Assembly: GCA_030549495.1 (NCBI GenBank)
Contig: JAUIRK010000235.1
Span: 124,001-188,000 of the forward strand
From: Nectonema munidae
Lineage: Eukaryota > Nematomorpha > Nectonematoida > Nectonematidae
Direction of reading: 5' to 3'
Length of the DNA stretch: 64,000 bases
The position numbers and the translations under genes were made by a program. The number at the start of each line of letters is the position of its first letter. The stretch's first letter is position 1. Positions 12,853 to 25,800 of this stretch are shown here, in pieces. The notes below the pieces were generated by a model, which saw only the letters and a list, made by a program, of their open reading frames with translations, was not told the origin of the DNA and did not search any database.

Positions 12853-15192
12853 TTTAAAGTTTTGGGCAAGCTATTAGAAAAAGTAATTCGCAAAAGGCTG
12901 ATTCATTATATATTACAAAACAACCTCATACACCCATCACAGTTTGCATATCTCCCGCACAGGAATACTGATTCAGCTCTCTCCAAACTGACCGAGTATT
13001 TAGAACACTCCCTAGCATCCCAAAAGACCGCATCAGTCCTTTTCCTCGACATCGATAACGCATTCAACAGCGCCTGGCACCCTGTTATCATCCTCAACAT
13101 GCATCTCAAAAAATACCCACCCTACATAATAAAGTTAATCAGCAACTGCCTACAAAACTGCTGTTTAATCTTCCGCGAAAAATCCACCCGCGCAGTGGAT
13201 ACACTCTCTCTTTCCACTCCCCAAGGAGGTTGCCTCTCTGACATCATCTGGTTCATTCTCATCAATCCTCTCCCAGATCTCCTCGAGTCCAAAACTCACT
13301 TTTCCCACTGCTACTCCGACGATCTTCTCTTTTCTTTCTCAGCAAACACACAACACGAAAATCTCCAGAATATCGCCTCACTTTTCAACATCCTAAACTT
13401 CACCGCCACCTCGCTAAAAATATCCTTCAACACATCCAAAACCACCCTAATTCATTTCACTCCCATACACTCCCCACATCTACCTTTGCTTACCAATCAT
13501 AATACCCCCATTCAACCCGCAACCACCATCAAGTATCTAGGTCTTACCTTTCAAACAAACATGAAATGGTCCACACACTTTAAAAACACCTACATCAAAC
13601 TATCACAGACTCTGTTCCAACTAAGACAAGCAATCTCATAAAAATCGGGTCTAAGTATCCATCATTCTTTATTCATTTACAAATCTCTCATACTTCCGGT
13701 AATCCAATACGGCATCCTCTCATGGGGCTCATCGCTAGCTCACCCATCCACACTTACGATTCAAAATCCATAGACTCAGTCTATTAACCATTTCGAAAGC
13801 TTATCGCACAATCCCAACATCTATTCTAGAAATCACACTGAAATGCACACCACTTTTAATCCAACTGAATGACACCTTCATCAGACGCTACATTTGCACA
13901 TACAAATCTCTACTTCCCCCATCTTCAGCCTCCCGCTCACATCTTCGACTGAATGCATCACACCCTCACACGAAACTGCTTTACACATCACTTCACACTT
14001 CACACCGTTAACTCATACACACTAAGGTACACCCCACCACATTAGTACATCACACTTCGCCCCTTCCTTTTGCTATCACTACTCACACAAACAAATCTCT
14101 CGCCGCTAAACAGGTAAAAAAGCTCAGACATCGCTCCGACCCTTCAACCCTGAGAATCTTCACAGACGCTTCCAAGACATTGCAAAAATGCGCTATCGCC
14201 ACCGCTTTTTATGCAGGCGTCTCTCTATCTCCCTTCTTTTCTACAAGTTCTCCTCTAAATCATTTAACTACAACTTATGATGCTGAATGTCAAGCTTTAA
14301 TCACCTCATGCGATTAGATCACCCAACACATCAATACCTTCACACGTTTTACTCATATTCATTTCTATACAGACTCTTGAACATCACGCGCGATTTACAC
14401 CTTATCAAAAACGTTCTCTTCTTTGCTTCCATCTTGTTCTCAAAACTACGACTCTTCTCCATTCATTTCACTGTCTCAATTTTCTGGTGCCCCGCTCACT
14501 CCAACATACATGAAAACCTGCATGTTGGCCATCTCGCCCAAAGAACCTTATCAAAACCCTACATAACACATTTGAACTCAGTACACCCCAACGTCTTACT
14601 ACGCAACATTTCCATGCACACTCAAAACCAATGGCAAAACTCCCTCACCAACTCCACAAACACCCTGCTTTCGCGCATATCAAACATCAATACCATACAT
14701 CAATCTTGGGGTTCGCACAAATACATTCGATCAAAATCTCTTATTAGGTGGCTCTCGGGTCATTGCCCCTGCAAAACCTACTTTTTTTGCATTAAACTCT
14801 CAGATAACCTGATGTGTCGGTTCTGCAACGTAATTTTCGAAATACCATATCACCTCGCCTTCCTCTGCCCATTCTTCATCTCACACCGACACAAACTTAT
14901 CAACACATGCGCCTTACCCTTGGCCACTTTCCCACTAATCTAAGCGACATCATTACTTACCAGAACTCTTAAACTTAGTCTCCGCCTTGATAGGCACTAT
15001 TGAACCCATCCTTCACCTCAGCCCACAATAAAACCGACTATCCTTCTCTATATATATTTATTATTTCTAGAATACTCCTAACATTCTTCTTTGCATTCTT
15101 CTCTTCAACCCCCATCAAGCAATTTGCAAGCATATCAATTAAATTTGGAAAGTGCTTTGACATCTCTACCTACCTACCTACCTACCTACCTA
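12853..15192 (+). mobile_element. LINE with reverse transcriptase and RNase H (I/LOA-like group), 5' truncated
   Basis: Sequence starts within the RT fingers (V-L-G-K-L-L-E-K-V-I-R-K-R-L). It continues through F-L-D-I-D-N-A-F-N-S (motif A), S-T-P-Q-G-G-C-L-S-D (motif B) and C-Y-S-D-D-L-L-F (catalytic box, normally Y/F-A-D-D). A stop at 13639-13641 interrupts an otherwise continuous frame. RNase H follows: I-F-T-D-A-S-K near 14160, the A-E-C-Q-A block near 14285, F-Y-T-D-S near 14365 and W-C-P-A-H-S-N-I-H near 14485. A Cys/His motif C-R-F-C...H-L-A-F-L-C-P follows near 14815-14875. Frameshifts separate the RT and RNase H. The 3' end is a (CTAC)n tail at 15168-15192. The strand is markedly C-rich compared with its surroundings. 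Confidence 0.88.
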
Positions 15193-15646
15193 CAACGGTT
15201 ATTATTGCGCTGTACCATTATGCACTGTGTATTAAATTTATTTATTAAAAAGCATACAAATTTTCTTAGTGTTATTTTGGATTTTAAAATTTAAAGGGTT
15301 CACAAATTTTTTTAGCTATGTTAGGGGACATTTAAAAAAAGATTAGGAACCCCTGTCTTACCCCATTTAAAAAATCCTGAAAAGAAAGCTTTTATCATTT
15401 TGTAATTATATTTGTTAATACTCTAAAAAGTATGAGATGCCATCCAAGTACCACTTCTGTTTATCAGTCAAAAAATTTACTTTTTATTTCTTTATTTACA
15501 TCTCACCAAAATTTTCTTTACATTATATATAATATAGTGTACTTTTTAACCATTTTTTCGCAATAGCTCTGAAAAAGCTTTCAGGTTCTTTGCATGCAAC
15601 CTACAAAAATTATTTTTTTAAAATATTTTATATGAAAAATTTAAAA
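15193..15646. repeat. direct repeat copy 2 flanking the LINE
   Basis: Begins immediately after the (CTAC)n tail of the LINE and ends with the same GAAAAATTTAAAA as copy 1. Total length is similar (454 against 476 bp) and the outer parts are nearly identical. The centre (about 15273-15475) differs and includes GGAACCCCTG, which resembles an hAT-type terminus. Confidence 0.85.
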
Positions 15647-16671
15647 TGGAACCCGCTTTGATTTTTTTTTTATATTTTTAAAAAAAAAAATTATATTCAA
15701 ATTTTTTCTTGTTTTCAAGTAAGTTAAATTTATGAAAACTATAATAATATTTATATCTATTAAGTTTTTTTCATAAAATAAATAAAATGTTAAAGTTTCA
15801 GTACCTCAGACACCCATAGTGATGGCAAATAAGTATCATTAACCCAAGTCCCAAACTGCTTTAAATTTTTTCAATTTCTTTAAATCTGTAACATTTCATT
15901 GCTCAAGCATATGTTCTTTTTTGATAAAAAAAAGAAGAATATAAAACTTCACATTTAAGAAAAAATTTCATTCATTTTTTTCATTTCACTATTGATGCAT
16001 GAAAATATTGAAGTACATTTTTTGCTAAAAAACATTTGTTAAGAAGTTTGGAGTGAAATTGGTTCAATTGATTTCTCCCAGTCTGAATAATATATGACTG
16101 ATATATTTTTTTTAGAAGTAACAATATTGTTGATGTTTAAAACAAGTTATTCGTTTTTCAATCATTTACTACACGCGGCCGAAATTTAGCTTACACGGCT
16201 GAAATTTTTGAGGAAGGCAATTTTTCAAATGATTTTTACTGTCATCTTTTCTACCATGGATGTGTTCATTTTTATGTTTTATATAAGATAATCTGTAAAA
16301 TGTTTTTAGAGATGAAATTTTTGTTGTGAATTTAGAGAAAAGAGTTAATGTTATGATGTTAATGGAGATAATGAAAATAAACATTTGAGAGCTGAAACCT
16401 TTTGCCCGGCTCCTGGTTTTACCACTTCCTTTAGTGCTAACTAAAATGAGAAAACACGGAGTACGAAAATACTTAAATTATAAAGTCTTACCTAATAGAG
16501 AAAACCTTGTAAATAATGTAGAGCATGTGTATAAGATAATAATAAAATTATACATAAGAACGCTTTATGAATCTGCATTTTTTTGAATGAACCAAGCAAA
16601 AGTAGCTTAATATCTATTACTTTTTGTATTTCAGCATTTTTTACAATGATAACACCTACGTTTTTCTTTAG
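15647..16671. other. region upstream of LYAR; possible 5' untranslated intron
   Basis: AT-rich sequence with no clear promoter. A pyrimidine tract and AG (TTTTTCTTTAG, ending 16671) lies 8 bp before the LYAR start codon, suggesting that the 5' untranslated region is spliced and the true transcription start is further left. A stretch at about 16325-16400 is similar to 52800-52870 (both contain GAGATAATGAAAATAAA-like sequence), so it probably belongs to a dispersed repeat. Confidence 0.4.
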
Positions 16672-16679
16672 CGAGCAAA

Positions 16680-16810
16680 ATGGTTGTTTTTGCGTGTAAT
16701 CATTGTGGCGAGTCTGTGAAGAAGCAGCAGGTAGGAAAACACTACTTACAAACCAAATGTTCAAGGATGTCAAAATCTCTTTCTTGCATGGATTGTCTAA
16801 AAGATTTTTA
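16680..16810 (+). CDS. LYAR: LYAR exon 1: first zinc finger
   Basis: Encodes residues 1-43 plus two bases. Contains C6-x2-C9, H21 and C27, then S-L-S-C-M-D-C-L-K-D-F, the second Cys pair. The donor is TTTTA|GTAAAC. The split codon is completed by the first base of exon 2 to give Tyr where vertebrates have Trp. The H21-C27 spacing is two residues longer than in the human protein. Confidence 0.92.
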
Positions 16811-19800
16811 GTAAACTTTTTTCACTTTTTTCTTCCGTTTTATTCATTTCTCTATCTCCACTCATGTATGCCTGATTTAAAAGAATCCTTATTTATAAAT
16901 TATTAGTATTGTTATATCCAGGCTTGTGAACTTTTCTGTATCTATTAGTATACATCTCCAAAAAGTGTGATGACATATTTCAAGTTCGTTTGTGAATGGT
17001 GTCTTTCTTGCATTGTCTTCAAAAAGATTTTAAAATTATTGTCTATAACCTTTTTATCTAGGACGATTCATAAATTCAATTTATGCTATTTTTTCTTTCC
17101 AAAAGTATGTGCTATTTTTCTAAAAACTTTTTGCTCATAAACTTTTTTTCTCCTTAACAAACTAATTTTAACAAAATGAAAAAGTTCATTCTTTAATTTT
17201 ATTGAATTTTCCAGCATTTTTCTATCCGTTGCAAAATTCCAATGCTTGGACTAAAATGAGAAACATTTTTATGTTGCGTTTTTGCGACGTTGCACACTAA
17301 AAACATCTTCTATGAAGAATCTTCTTTTTATTTTCTTTTTTATCCTAACCAATATCGAGGACTTAACATTTAAATTTGAATCTCTTAATTAAAAAAAATA
17401 AAAGTTTCTTTTTTCCTTTTTAGTGGTGAAGAATTTGCTGATCACATAAAGTGCATAAGTGAAATGGAAAAATACTCTGGAAAAGATTACGTTCCGTCTA
17501 AAACCGGAAACAAAGAAGTTAAGCAGGAGGCCTGGACTGAGGTAAGAGAAATTGAGGAATTATATATATCGCTAAAATTTAAAATCAACTTTTTTTATAA
17601 AAAAATACTTTCTTATTTTTTTTTAAAACTCTCAAATCAATTAAATGTTTTTATTTTAAAATGATCATTCATATTCAAGACTGTTCTTGTCACATGAAGT
17701 CAATCCACTTCTCTATTTCTTTCTTTCATGCTAGTTTTTTCTGGTTTCTTTCTTAAATAAATCCTTTTGTAACTTCTGGTCTATCTTTTTTTATAAACAA
17801 AAATCATTGAAATTTTAATATTCCAAAATCAGATAGAATAAACACAGCTATACTTGTAAAGTGAATAAATTAATATTAGGAATAAGATATAGTAACATAG
17901 GAATATACTAGTAATGTATAGAATTTTTGCCAATGTTTACTTTATTGGTAACAAATTTTTAGTCTTTATGTTTTAGTCGAACAATTTACTTTGGAGTTTT
18001 TGAGAGTTCGAGAAATTATTTTTCGAGCGATTGATTTCAAGAACTTTGTCTAGATTCGTATTTTAGGGTACTCTTTTCAGATGACCTTTCTTAGCCCTTG
18101 CTCTTTCTCAATGATATGTCTGATTTTGTCTCATGTCTCTATTAAATTATTTCTTTACAATTGGCGCACATAGTTGACATTTTGGAGGGGGGGGGGGGGC
18201 AAAATTCTTTTTTTGCTGGAAAAAGTTTAAATGAAATTTAATTTGAAATTTTAAGGGAGCCATGAAAAAAGTTTGAATTCATGATTTTGAGTAGAGAAAT
18301 ATTGAGAAATATCTATTATAGACAAAAGAGATGAAAATTTGATAACCATTAAGTTTCACCGGGAAATTTCACAATGAGTCAGTCCACCTCTAATTTAAGA
18401 GTAACGTAGTTTCATCATCAATGAAGCCGTATAAATTCAAATGTGTAGTTCTCGAATCTGTGACACTTCGCTCACGGCCTGCTTAAAAGTACATCTTATA
18501 AAACAATTGATGTTCACTTAAAATTTGCAAGGGTGAATGTAATCAAAATAATTGTTCGTTTTGGTGAAACATGGAATGGCTATATATTTTTCTCTATTAA
18601 CCAAAAATAAACAAAATCAATTCCTAAAAAAAAAGTTAAAACTTGAAGTGTTTTAACCTACAAAATGCAGTTGCACATCTTGTGTCGACTATTAGTAAAG
18701 ATAGTTTGGGGGTCGAACCCAAGACCTTGTGGTATTCAAAACAATTATTTAACCAACTCTACTCACGCCTCTAAAGAGTTCCAATAAAAGAATATAAAAA
18801 AAATCGGATAGTATTTAAATAAAAATATTAATTATTTTTTTCGGATGGAAAAATTGAATCAATCACCTTTCAAATTCAACTATTTTCGAATACCACTGTG
18901 TTCCAATGTGTTTGCTTGAAGGCTCTTCTTCGTTTTTGGAAAATATTTGAATTTTTCACTAAACATTGATTTGATTTTCCGTTTTATATATACAACACAT
19001 AATGAATCACACAAACTAATTTTTTTCTAAAATATTTTAAATAAAATGAAATATTGTAATACTGAAATATAAAATGATTAACTTTTTTCTATAATTACTC
19101 TTTTCTCTACCTTACTGATAAAACTACTGAAACATGAAATTAATAGAGACAACTACTGCTTTCTATAAGACACAACTACTGAAAGATGAAAGAATTTGTG
19201 CGATATTTTTATAAGTATTTATTTACACGTCATGCATTTTCAGGCAAAAAGTCTTTCCCGTTGTAATGACTGTTTGCAAGCTGTGCCCACATGAAAGTTC
19301 CTATACGCCCCTAGACTACAGTGGTTCTCAACCTAGTGGTAGCAAGACCAACTGCGGTCGAAGTAAAAAATTTTTTGGGGGTGTTGGGACTAAATGATTA
19401 ATGGCCTTTTCGTTTTTATGCAAGCTTAGCATAACTGCATTTTAAAATTTTGTGGCGTTTATTTTTAACAGAAATGAGGTATTTTATAAAACCTAGTGTA
19501 TACTATAAATAAAGTATGATGAAAGGAAAAATTGATATAAACTTTTATTGCATAAAATATAAAACTATGTTTTTAGTGATACTGCCCTAAGTAAGAAGAA
19601 TTATACTGTCAATAGTTTAAATTGTTTTATTACATTTGGTGCTTAAATTTTTTACATTTTATGCAGTACAATGGCAAATCGAGATTGGGCAGGAGAGACC
19701 TGAAGAGTGAGATCACCCATTCCTTCTCCAATTACTCAACTATTGTTACTTATCTTTTTAAACCAGTTTCAAATTTTATACTCTGCACATAATCATCATC

Positions 19801-22800
19801 ATCACCATTCGTTTGCCCGTAAAATGCCTGGTCATCATCTTGGCCAGCCAAGATCGACCATAAATTTGCAGTGATTTTTCATCTTCCCCTTATCTTAGCT
19901 TCTTCAACCTTGAGATTTTACTTCTTCATATCTTCTTTAATGATATCTTCTCACGTCTTCTTTGCTTCACCGCTCTCACTTTTTCATTAACATTTTCATT
20001 TCGAATTCTTTTTGTCAAGCATCCATTCTTTCAAGATGTCCCAACCAACGTAGCCTGGTATTCTTCTGAATGTCTTTCTAATAAAACAACAGCACATAAT
20101 GCTATGAATATTCCTGTTCTAGAAGAAAAATGTCCATTCTGCTGTCCACTTAAAAATAATCATGCGCAGCTATTAGTATATGCGAGATATATAAAAAAAG
20201 AAAGCTTTATCGACGAAATTCTATTTGGTAAACCACTAACTACAACAAACACCTCTGATATTTTCGAAAATAGATGTAATATTTCAAAGAGCGTAGGCTA
20301 AGTTGGAAAGATGACTTTGGTATCTGTACGGGTGGTGCACCTTCATTGTTAGTCTGTGGATCTAGTTTTCAAGAAATGGTAAAAAAAAACCGCTCCTAAA
20401 GCTGTAGGTATTCAATGCGTGCTGTGCTTAATGATAATAGAATGTGGTTAAGGCAGTTAAGTTTGATTGGGAAGTCAAGTACGATGAATACTGAGTCTCT
20501 CATTCGCAAAAATCTTGCATACAAATGGACTCTAAACGTGAAATACCTTTTCTTCATAGGTAGTTATCAAAAGTAGGAGTTTTGCATGTTGAGAAATAAA
20601 GTGATTTTTTTTAAATTTTCTTACAAAATAAAATACAACTTTATAAGTTTTTTTAGAGATAAAAGAAATTTGACAAAAACGCATATTTGAAGCATTTTTA
20701 TTTTACAATTTTAAATACCTTGATTTTTGATTTTGAAGAAAACATGAGCTTTTCAATGAAAGTCGATTTGTGGCTAGAAAAATAATAATTAAAAAAATAT
20801 ATACATGTTTCCTATATCGAACTTATTCATTGAAGAAAATCAAACTGATGTTTTGTTCAATGACGAATATGAAAGCTTCTTGATTGAACATTTGAAGGCT
20901 TTAAAAATGAATTGATTTTATGCTTTCCAAACATATGTCAAGCATTTCATAGATTACTCAAAAATCCATTTGGAACAAATTGTAAACGTTCCAGGACAAT
21001 CAATTTATCAAGACCAGTTTATTGATTTCACTTTAATTTTTTGGCTGTTGCAAATTTGATTTAGGGTCATTGAAGCTTAATGGATTTTTGATGAAAAAAA
21101 TTATAACGATATCCAAATTTATCTAAAGAAATGCTGAGAATTCATATGGCTTTTCCCCTAACATGTGTGTGAGAATTAGCATTTTGAAGTTTACTTCAAA
21201 TGTCAAATTTAAACAGGTTAAATTTTATAGATAAATACATGAGGATTGATCCAATATCCGATCAATTTGTATGAAGTCACATTCGGAAATTTACCAAGTC
21301 TATAATAAATTACCGTTTATTTATGATGACTTCAGCAAATTAGATTGAGGAAAAAATGGAGTCGCCAGCATGAAAAGATTGGGGACCACTGTTCTAGAGT
21401 CTGATAGGAATCCTATTACCTATGGATAAATACGAAAAAGTTAAAATTAAAAATCAGGACTATAAAAAGATAACTATCATTAGAACAGAGATTCGCTTAA
21501 GTCTTGAAAAATGTACACAGTACTGAGGATTTTTAGATTAGGATTCAATGTGCTCAAACTGCTCCTATGCCATCTCGAAAAAAGAAAAATGTAAAATACG
21601 TTGCAAAATTTTGTAACATACGCTCAGGAATAAATTAGTGTCAAATCCAGACTGCTTGAAGTCCCATCTCTCTTGATAGTGAAAGCATTTTGTCGTAAGC
21701 GAGAAGTAGAATGTCAGAGTGGAGGACAGAATCCGATACAAACAAAACTCGCATAAATTCGTATATCTTGAAAAATTTGCTATCTTCAACTTGGGGTGCT
21801 GCAAAATAAAATATCTTTTCAAGCACATAAATTCTTCAACGCGTTGCCCCTTCCGTATTCGAAGGAATGTAGAGAATGAATATGGAGTCGCGGTTTTTAG
21901 CTAGAAAGGAATATCAAGACGCAATGTTTTCAATACTATTTTAGATAATTAATTTTTTACCTCGATTGTCCAAACGGGTTTTATAGAACCCCTGAGATAA
22001 AGTCTGAAAAACAAATAGCTTTAGATTGGTCTTGCTTATAATACACGAAAGATTCAATGCTTATTTTATAACGTAAAATTAAATTAAATAGCAAACTTTT
22101 AATGTTTTTACATTGTTGTCTTTGTTAACTTTCATGTTGGGGTAGTATACAACCCTATGCTTTTCTAGCTAAAAACGTTAGCTTTCCTTGTGTTAAAACG
22201 TATTACAAAAGCCCTAAATTTTTGGGGAAGCGAGGGGATAATTTTTTTAGACCTTTTTTTTATAAGCAAGCCTCAAATCAGATCAAAAATTAAGCAATTT
22301 GCCACCCTCAGGCCTCATATGGATTTCTTTGCTAAATTTTTGAAATTGTAAACGTCGTATTCGTTTCTCCCAGTCACGAGAAATAAGACTGATTTTGAGT
22401 TAATTTAATAAAATCAAAATTTTATAATTTATAAAAAAAATGATTAAATAGTAGTAAAAAGCTAACTTAATTGTCAGAGTTTCAAGTTTTTTTTATTATA
22501 TCAAATTTTTTATAACATTTACAATCTTTCATATATAAAATTAAAAATCACTGCAAATTCGTGTTAATTCCTCAACAATTAAAAAGATATTATTTAGGCT
22601 AAAATATAAAATTTTAGAAATGTTTATTCGCGAATTTGTTTTGAACGATAATTCGTCAAATTTTGTTCTCGAGAAACCAAGACCTTGAGTTATCGAAACC
22701 CAGTATCTCAACCTTACTCGCAAGATGGAGTTGCTTATATAAAAAAGGTGTACTGGTTTTAACTGTCGAATAGTCAATGTATTCATAATTCCAGAAATGT

Positions 22801-25800
22801 CCTCAAAGACGAAATTATTGTCATGAAAAATAAAGGATTTATACCAGGAGTCATCAAACTTTTTTTGAAGCGGGCAGGAATACCAAAATTTAAAAAACGC
22901 GGGCCGGACAAAAGTTATGAAATTCCTATTAATGCTTGTTTAAAGGACCCCTTACATAAGATAGATCAGAGTAATCAATAAAAAAATTTGTTATTAGTAA
23001 AAGTTTATTTAATTTTTTATTGAATTATAATATATGAAGTATGGCAATTGTGTTGGAAAAATAATAACGTTCAAATGACCGCCAAGACTTTGGCGTCACA
23101 CTTCAACTCGACAGTCAAAACTTTTGATGACATCTTTGCTTAGCTGCTCTTGAATTTCATCTATATCTCTTTTATCTTATCTTTTAGCTTTTTAATTCAT
23201 TTATTTCAAAATCGCGCTATCCAAGGCATCCCTGTATATCAAAGTATAAGACATTCTTCTCAATCAGGGTTCCTTGGAACCTTCGGATTTCTTAAAGTAT
23301 TTCTCTGGTTCCATGGAAAAATAGATTCACTTATGGGTTTTATCTATTCTCATGATTCTAATTTTACTACAATAAATGAGTTTTGTATTGTATCTATTTT
23401 TTGAAAATTGAGTTTTCTCACTTGATCACAAAATGCTTTTTTACATTTGGCTTTTTATCATTAATTGCTTTGATGTAATCAATAACTAAACATTATTAAA
23501 ATATAAACACAATAGGTTTTATTTGTTTGTTATAAGTTATTTTAAGTTCTTACTCATATATTATTATTTGTAATTTTGCATTAAAAATTATTTTTAAGGT
23601 TTATACGCTAGGTTGTGTATTTAGGAAAAGAGTTTTTTTAATGATATAAAATGTAACAATTTTTTTAAGGTTTATACGCTAGGTTGTGTATTTAGGAAAA
23701 GAGTTTTTTTAATGATATAAAATGTAACAATTTTTTTAAGGTTTATACGCTAGGTTGTGTATTTAGGAAAAGAGTTTTTTTAATGATATAAAATGTAACA
23801 ATTTTTTTAAGGTTTATACGCTAGGTTGTGTATTTAGGAAAAGAGTTTTTTTAATGATATAAAATGTAACAATTTTTTTAAGGTTTATACGCTAGGTTGT
23901 GTATTTAGGAAAAGAGTTTTTTTAATGATATAAAATGTAACAATTTTTTTAAGGTTTATACGCTAGGTTGTGTATTTAGGAAAAGAGTTTTTTTAATGAT
24001 ATAAAATGTAACAATTTTTTTAAGGTTTATACGCTAGGTTGTGTATTTAGGAAAAGAGTTTTTTAATGATATAAAATGTAACAATTTTTTTAAGGTTTAT
24101 ACGCTAGGTTGTGTATTTAGGAAAAGAGTTTTTTTAATGATATAAAATGTAACAATTTTTTTAAGGTTTATACGCTAGGTTGTGTATTTAGGAAAAGAGT
24201 TTTTTTAATGATATAAAATGTGAAAATTTTTTATCGCATTTTATTGTTCCATTAATTTGAATCCTTCATTTTTGCCTTGATGGTTTTTAGTTCTCTTTTC
24301 CTTCAATTGCAAATACTCGGATGAAATATACGCAAATGAAATATTTTCTAGGCTTCGGAAAACGCAAAAAGTTTGCGAAACACTTGCTAAACCATGAAAA
24401 TAGTATGTTATTCTAAAATATTATATGGATTTAAAATGTGAGTGATTTCTTAAATAACTTTATGCTTCTTAAAATGAATAGAAGATTCGGTTTAGAAAAT
24501 CTCAGAATGTGATAAGTGGAAAATTTATATTACCATAACGATTAATGCATGCGTAGCATAAAATATATCCCCAGTCTTGCCCATTTTCAGCTTCTTAAGA
24601 GAAGGGGCAATGCTGAATTTCTTACCTTTTGTGAAATGGTTTTACCTTTAAAAAATAAATCATGCTAACGCTTTCAGGCTGGTTTTCGTTTTCAAAAATC
24701 AATCTTTTGCTTTAAAAGTTTTCATATAAACCAATTTGTGTATTCGGCGAGTAGACGATTTTGGACATTCATTTTAATTCCAATCAAAAAACATCATTTT
24801 TATTTCGTCTTTTACTGGGGACGCAGTGTACCTGAAAAGGTTAAACACATGAATAGGTTATTCTAACAATACATAATATGAAGGTAGAACATTTTTATTG
24901 AAACCTCGTGTTAGTTACTTTTACACAAATAAGGAAGTCATTTTCTGAAAAAAGTAAAGGTAATTAATTTCTATATAAAGTTCGTTGCCTTTCTTTTCAT
25001 AATAATGGCCAGTCACTTATCGCTCTCCACTCAAAAAGTGGTGAATTTAAATACACTTCAAGCGAAAATATTTTAATTAAATTTGCCTATCGAATATGGT
25101 GTGCAGAAAAAATGCCCCCAATTAAAAAGTAGGGAAAAATACCCCTGAAAAAAATGCCCAAATTTAAAATTAGGAAAAAATGCCCCAACACAAAAAATTA
25201 TTAATTAAAATTAAAAATTTTTTTTTTTAAAAGATATGTCAAATAAAGATTTTTTGTAAAAAAAAAAGTCAACTTTTCATTTAAAACATTTAAAATTTAA
25301 TTAAAGTAAACTAAAAAACTCAGCATAGGAAAATTTTTTAAATACAAAAAAAAATTTATAAAACAGCAAATATTTTTGAACTTTGTGTTTATCAGAACAC
25401 TTTCTAAATATAATTTGCGTTTTAACTGATTTTAAGAACACATTCCCACAAATCTGCACCTTTGCTATTGTTTTCAAGAATTTTATAAAGAAAAAAACCC
25501 TATAGATTAAGAAATTTTAGAAATTTAGCCTTTCGTGGTACCAAATAAAAATATTTATATAATTTAAAAAAATCATGAAAATCAAAAATTAGGGGGCATT
25601 TTTTCCTACTTTTTAATTGGGGCATTTTTATCTACAACCATCGAATATACACTAGTTTAAAAAAATCCAAAATTGTTAGGGGGTGGAATAGGCTTTTCAT
25701 TTGAAAAATAAAGTAGTCTACCAGGGCACATTACAGGAATTGATGAAAGGATATTTGATTCATAAAGAAAACAAATAACTGAAGGTTGGATAGTTTTATA

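Noticed and set aside
21565-21904. Possible transposase fragment on the minus strand
   Set aside because: Two overlapping frames, no motif that can be named, no termini.
23598-24226. Regularly repeated unit considered as a CRISPR-like array
   Set aside because: Units are directly adjacent with no spacers, and the context is animal DNA; a minisatellite explains it fully.
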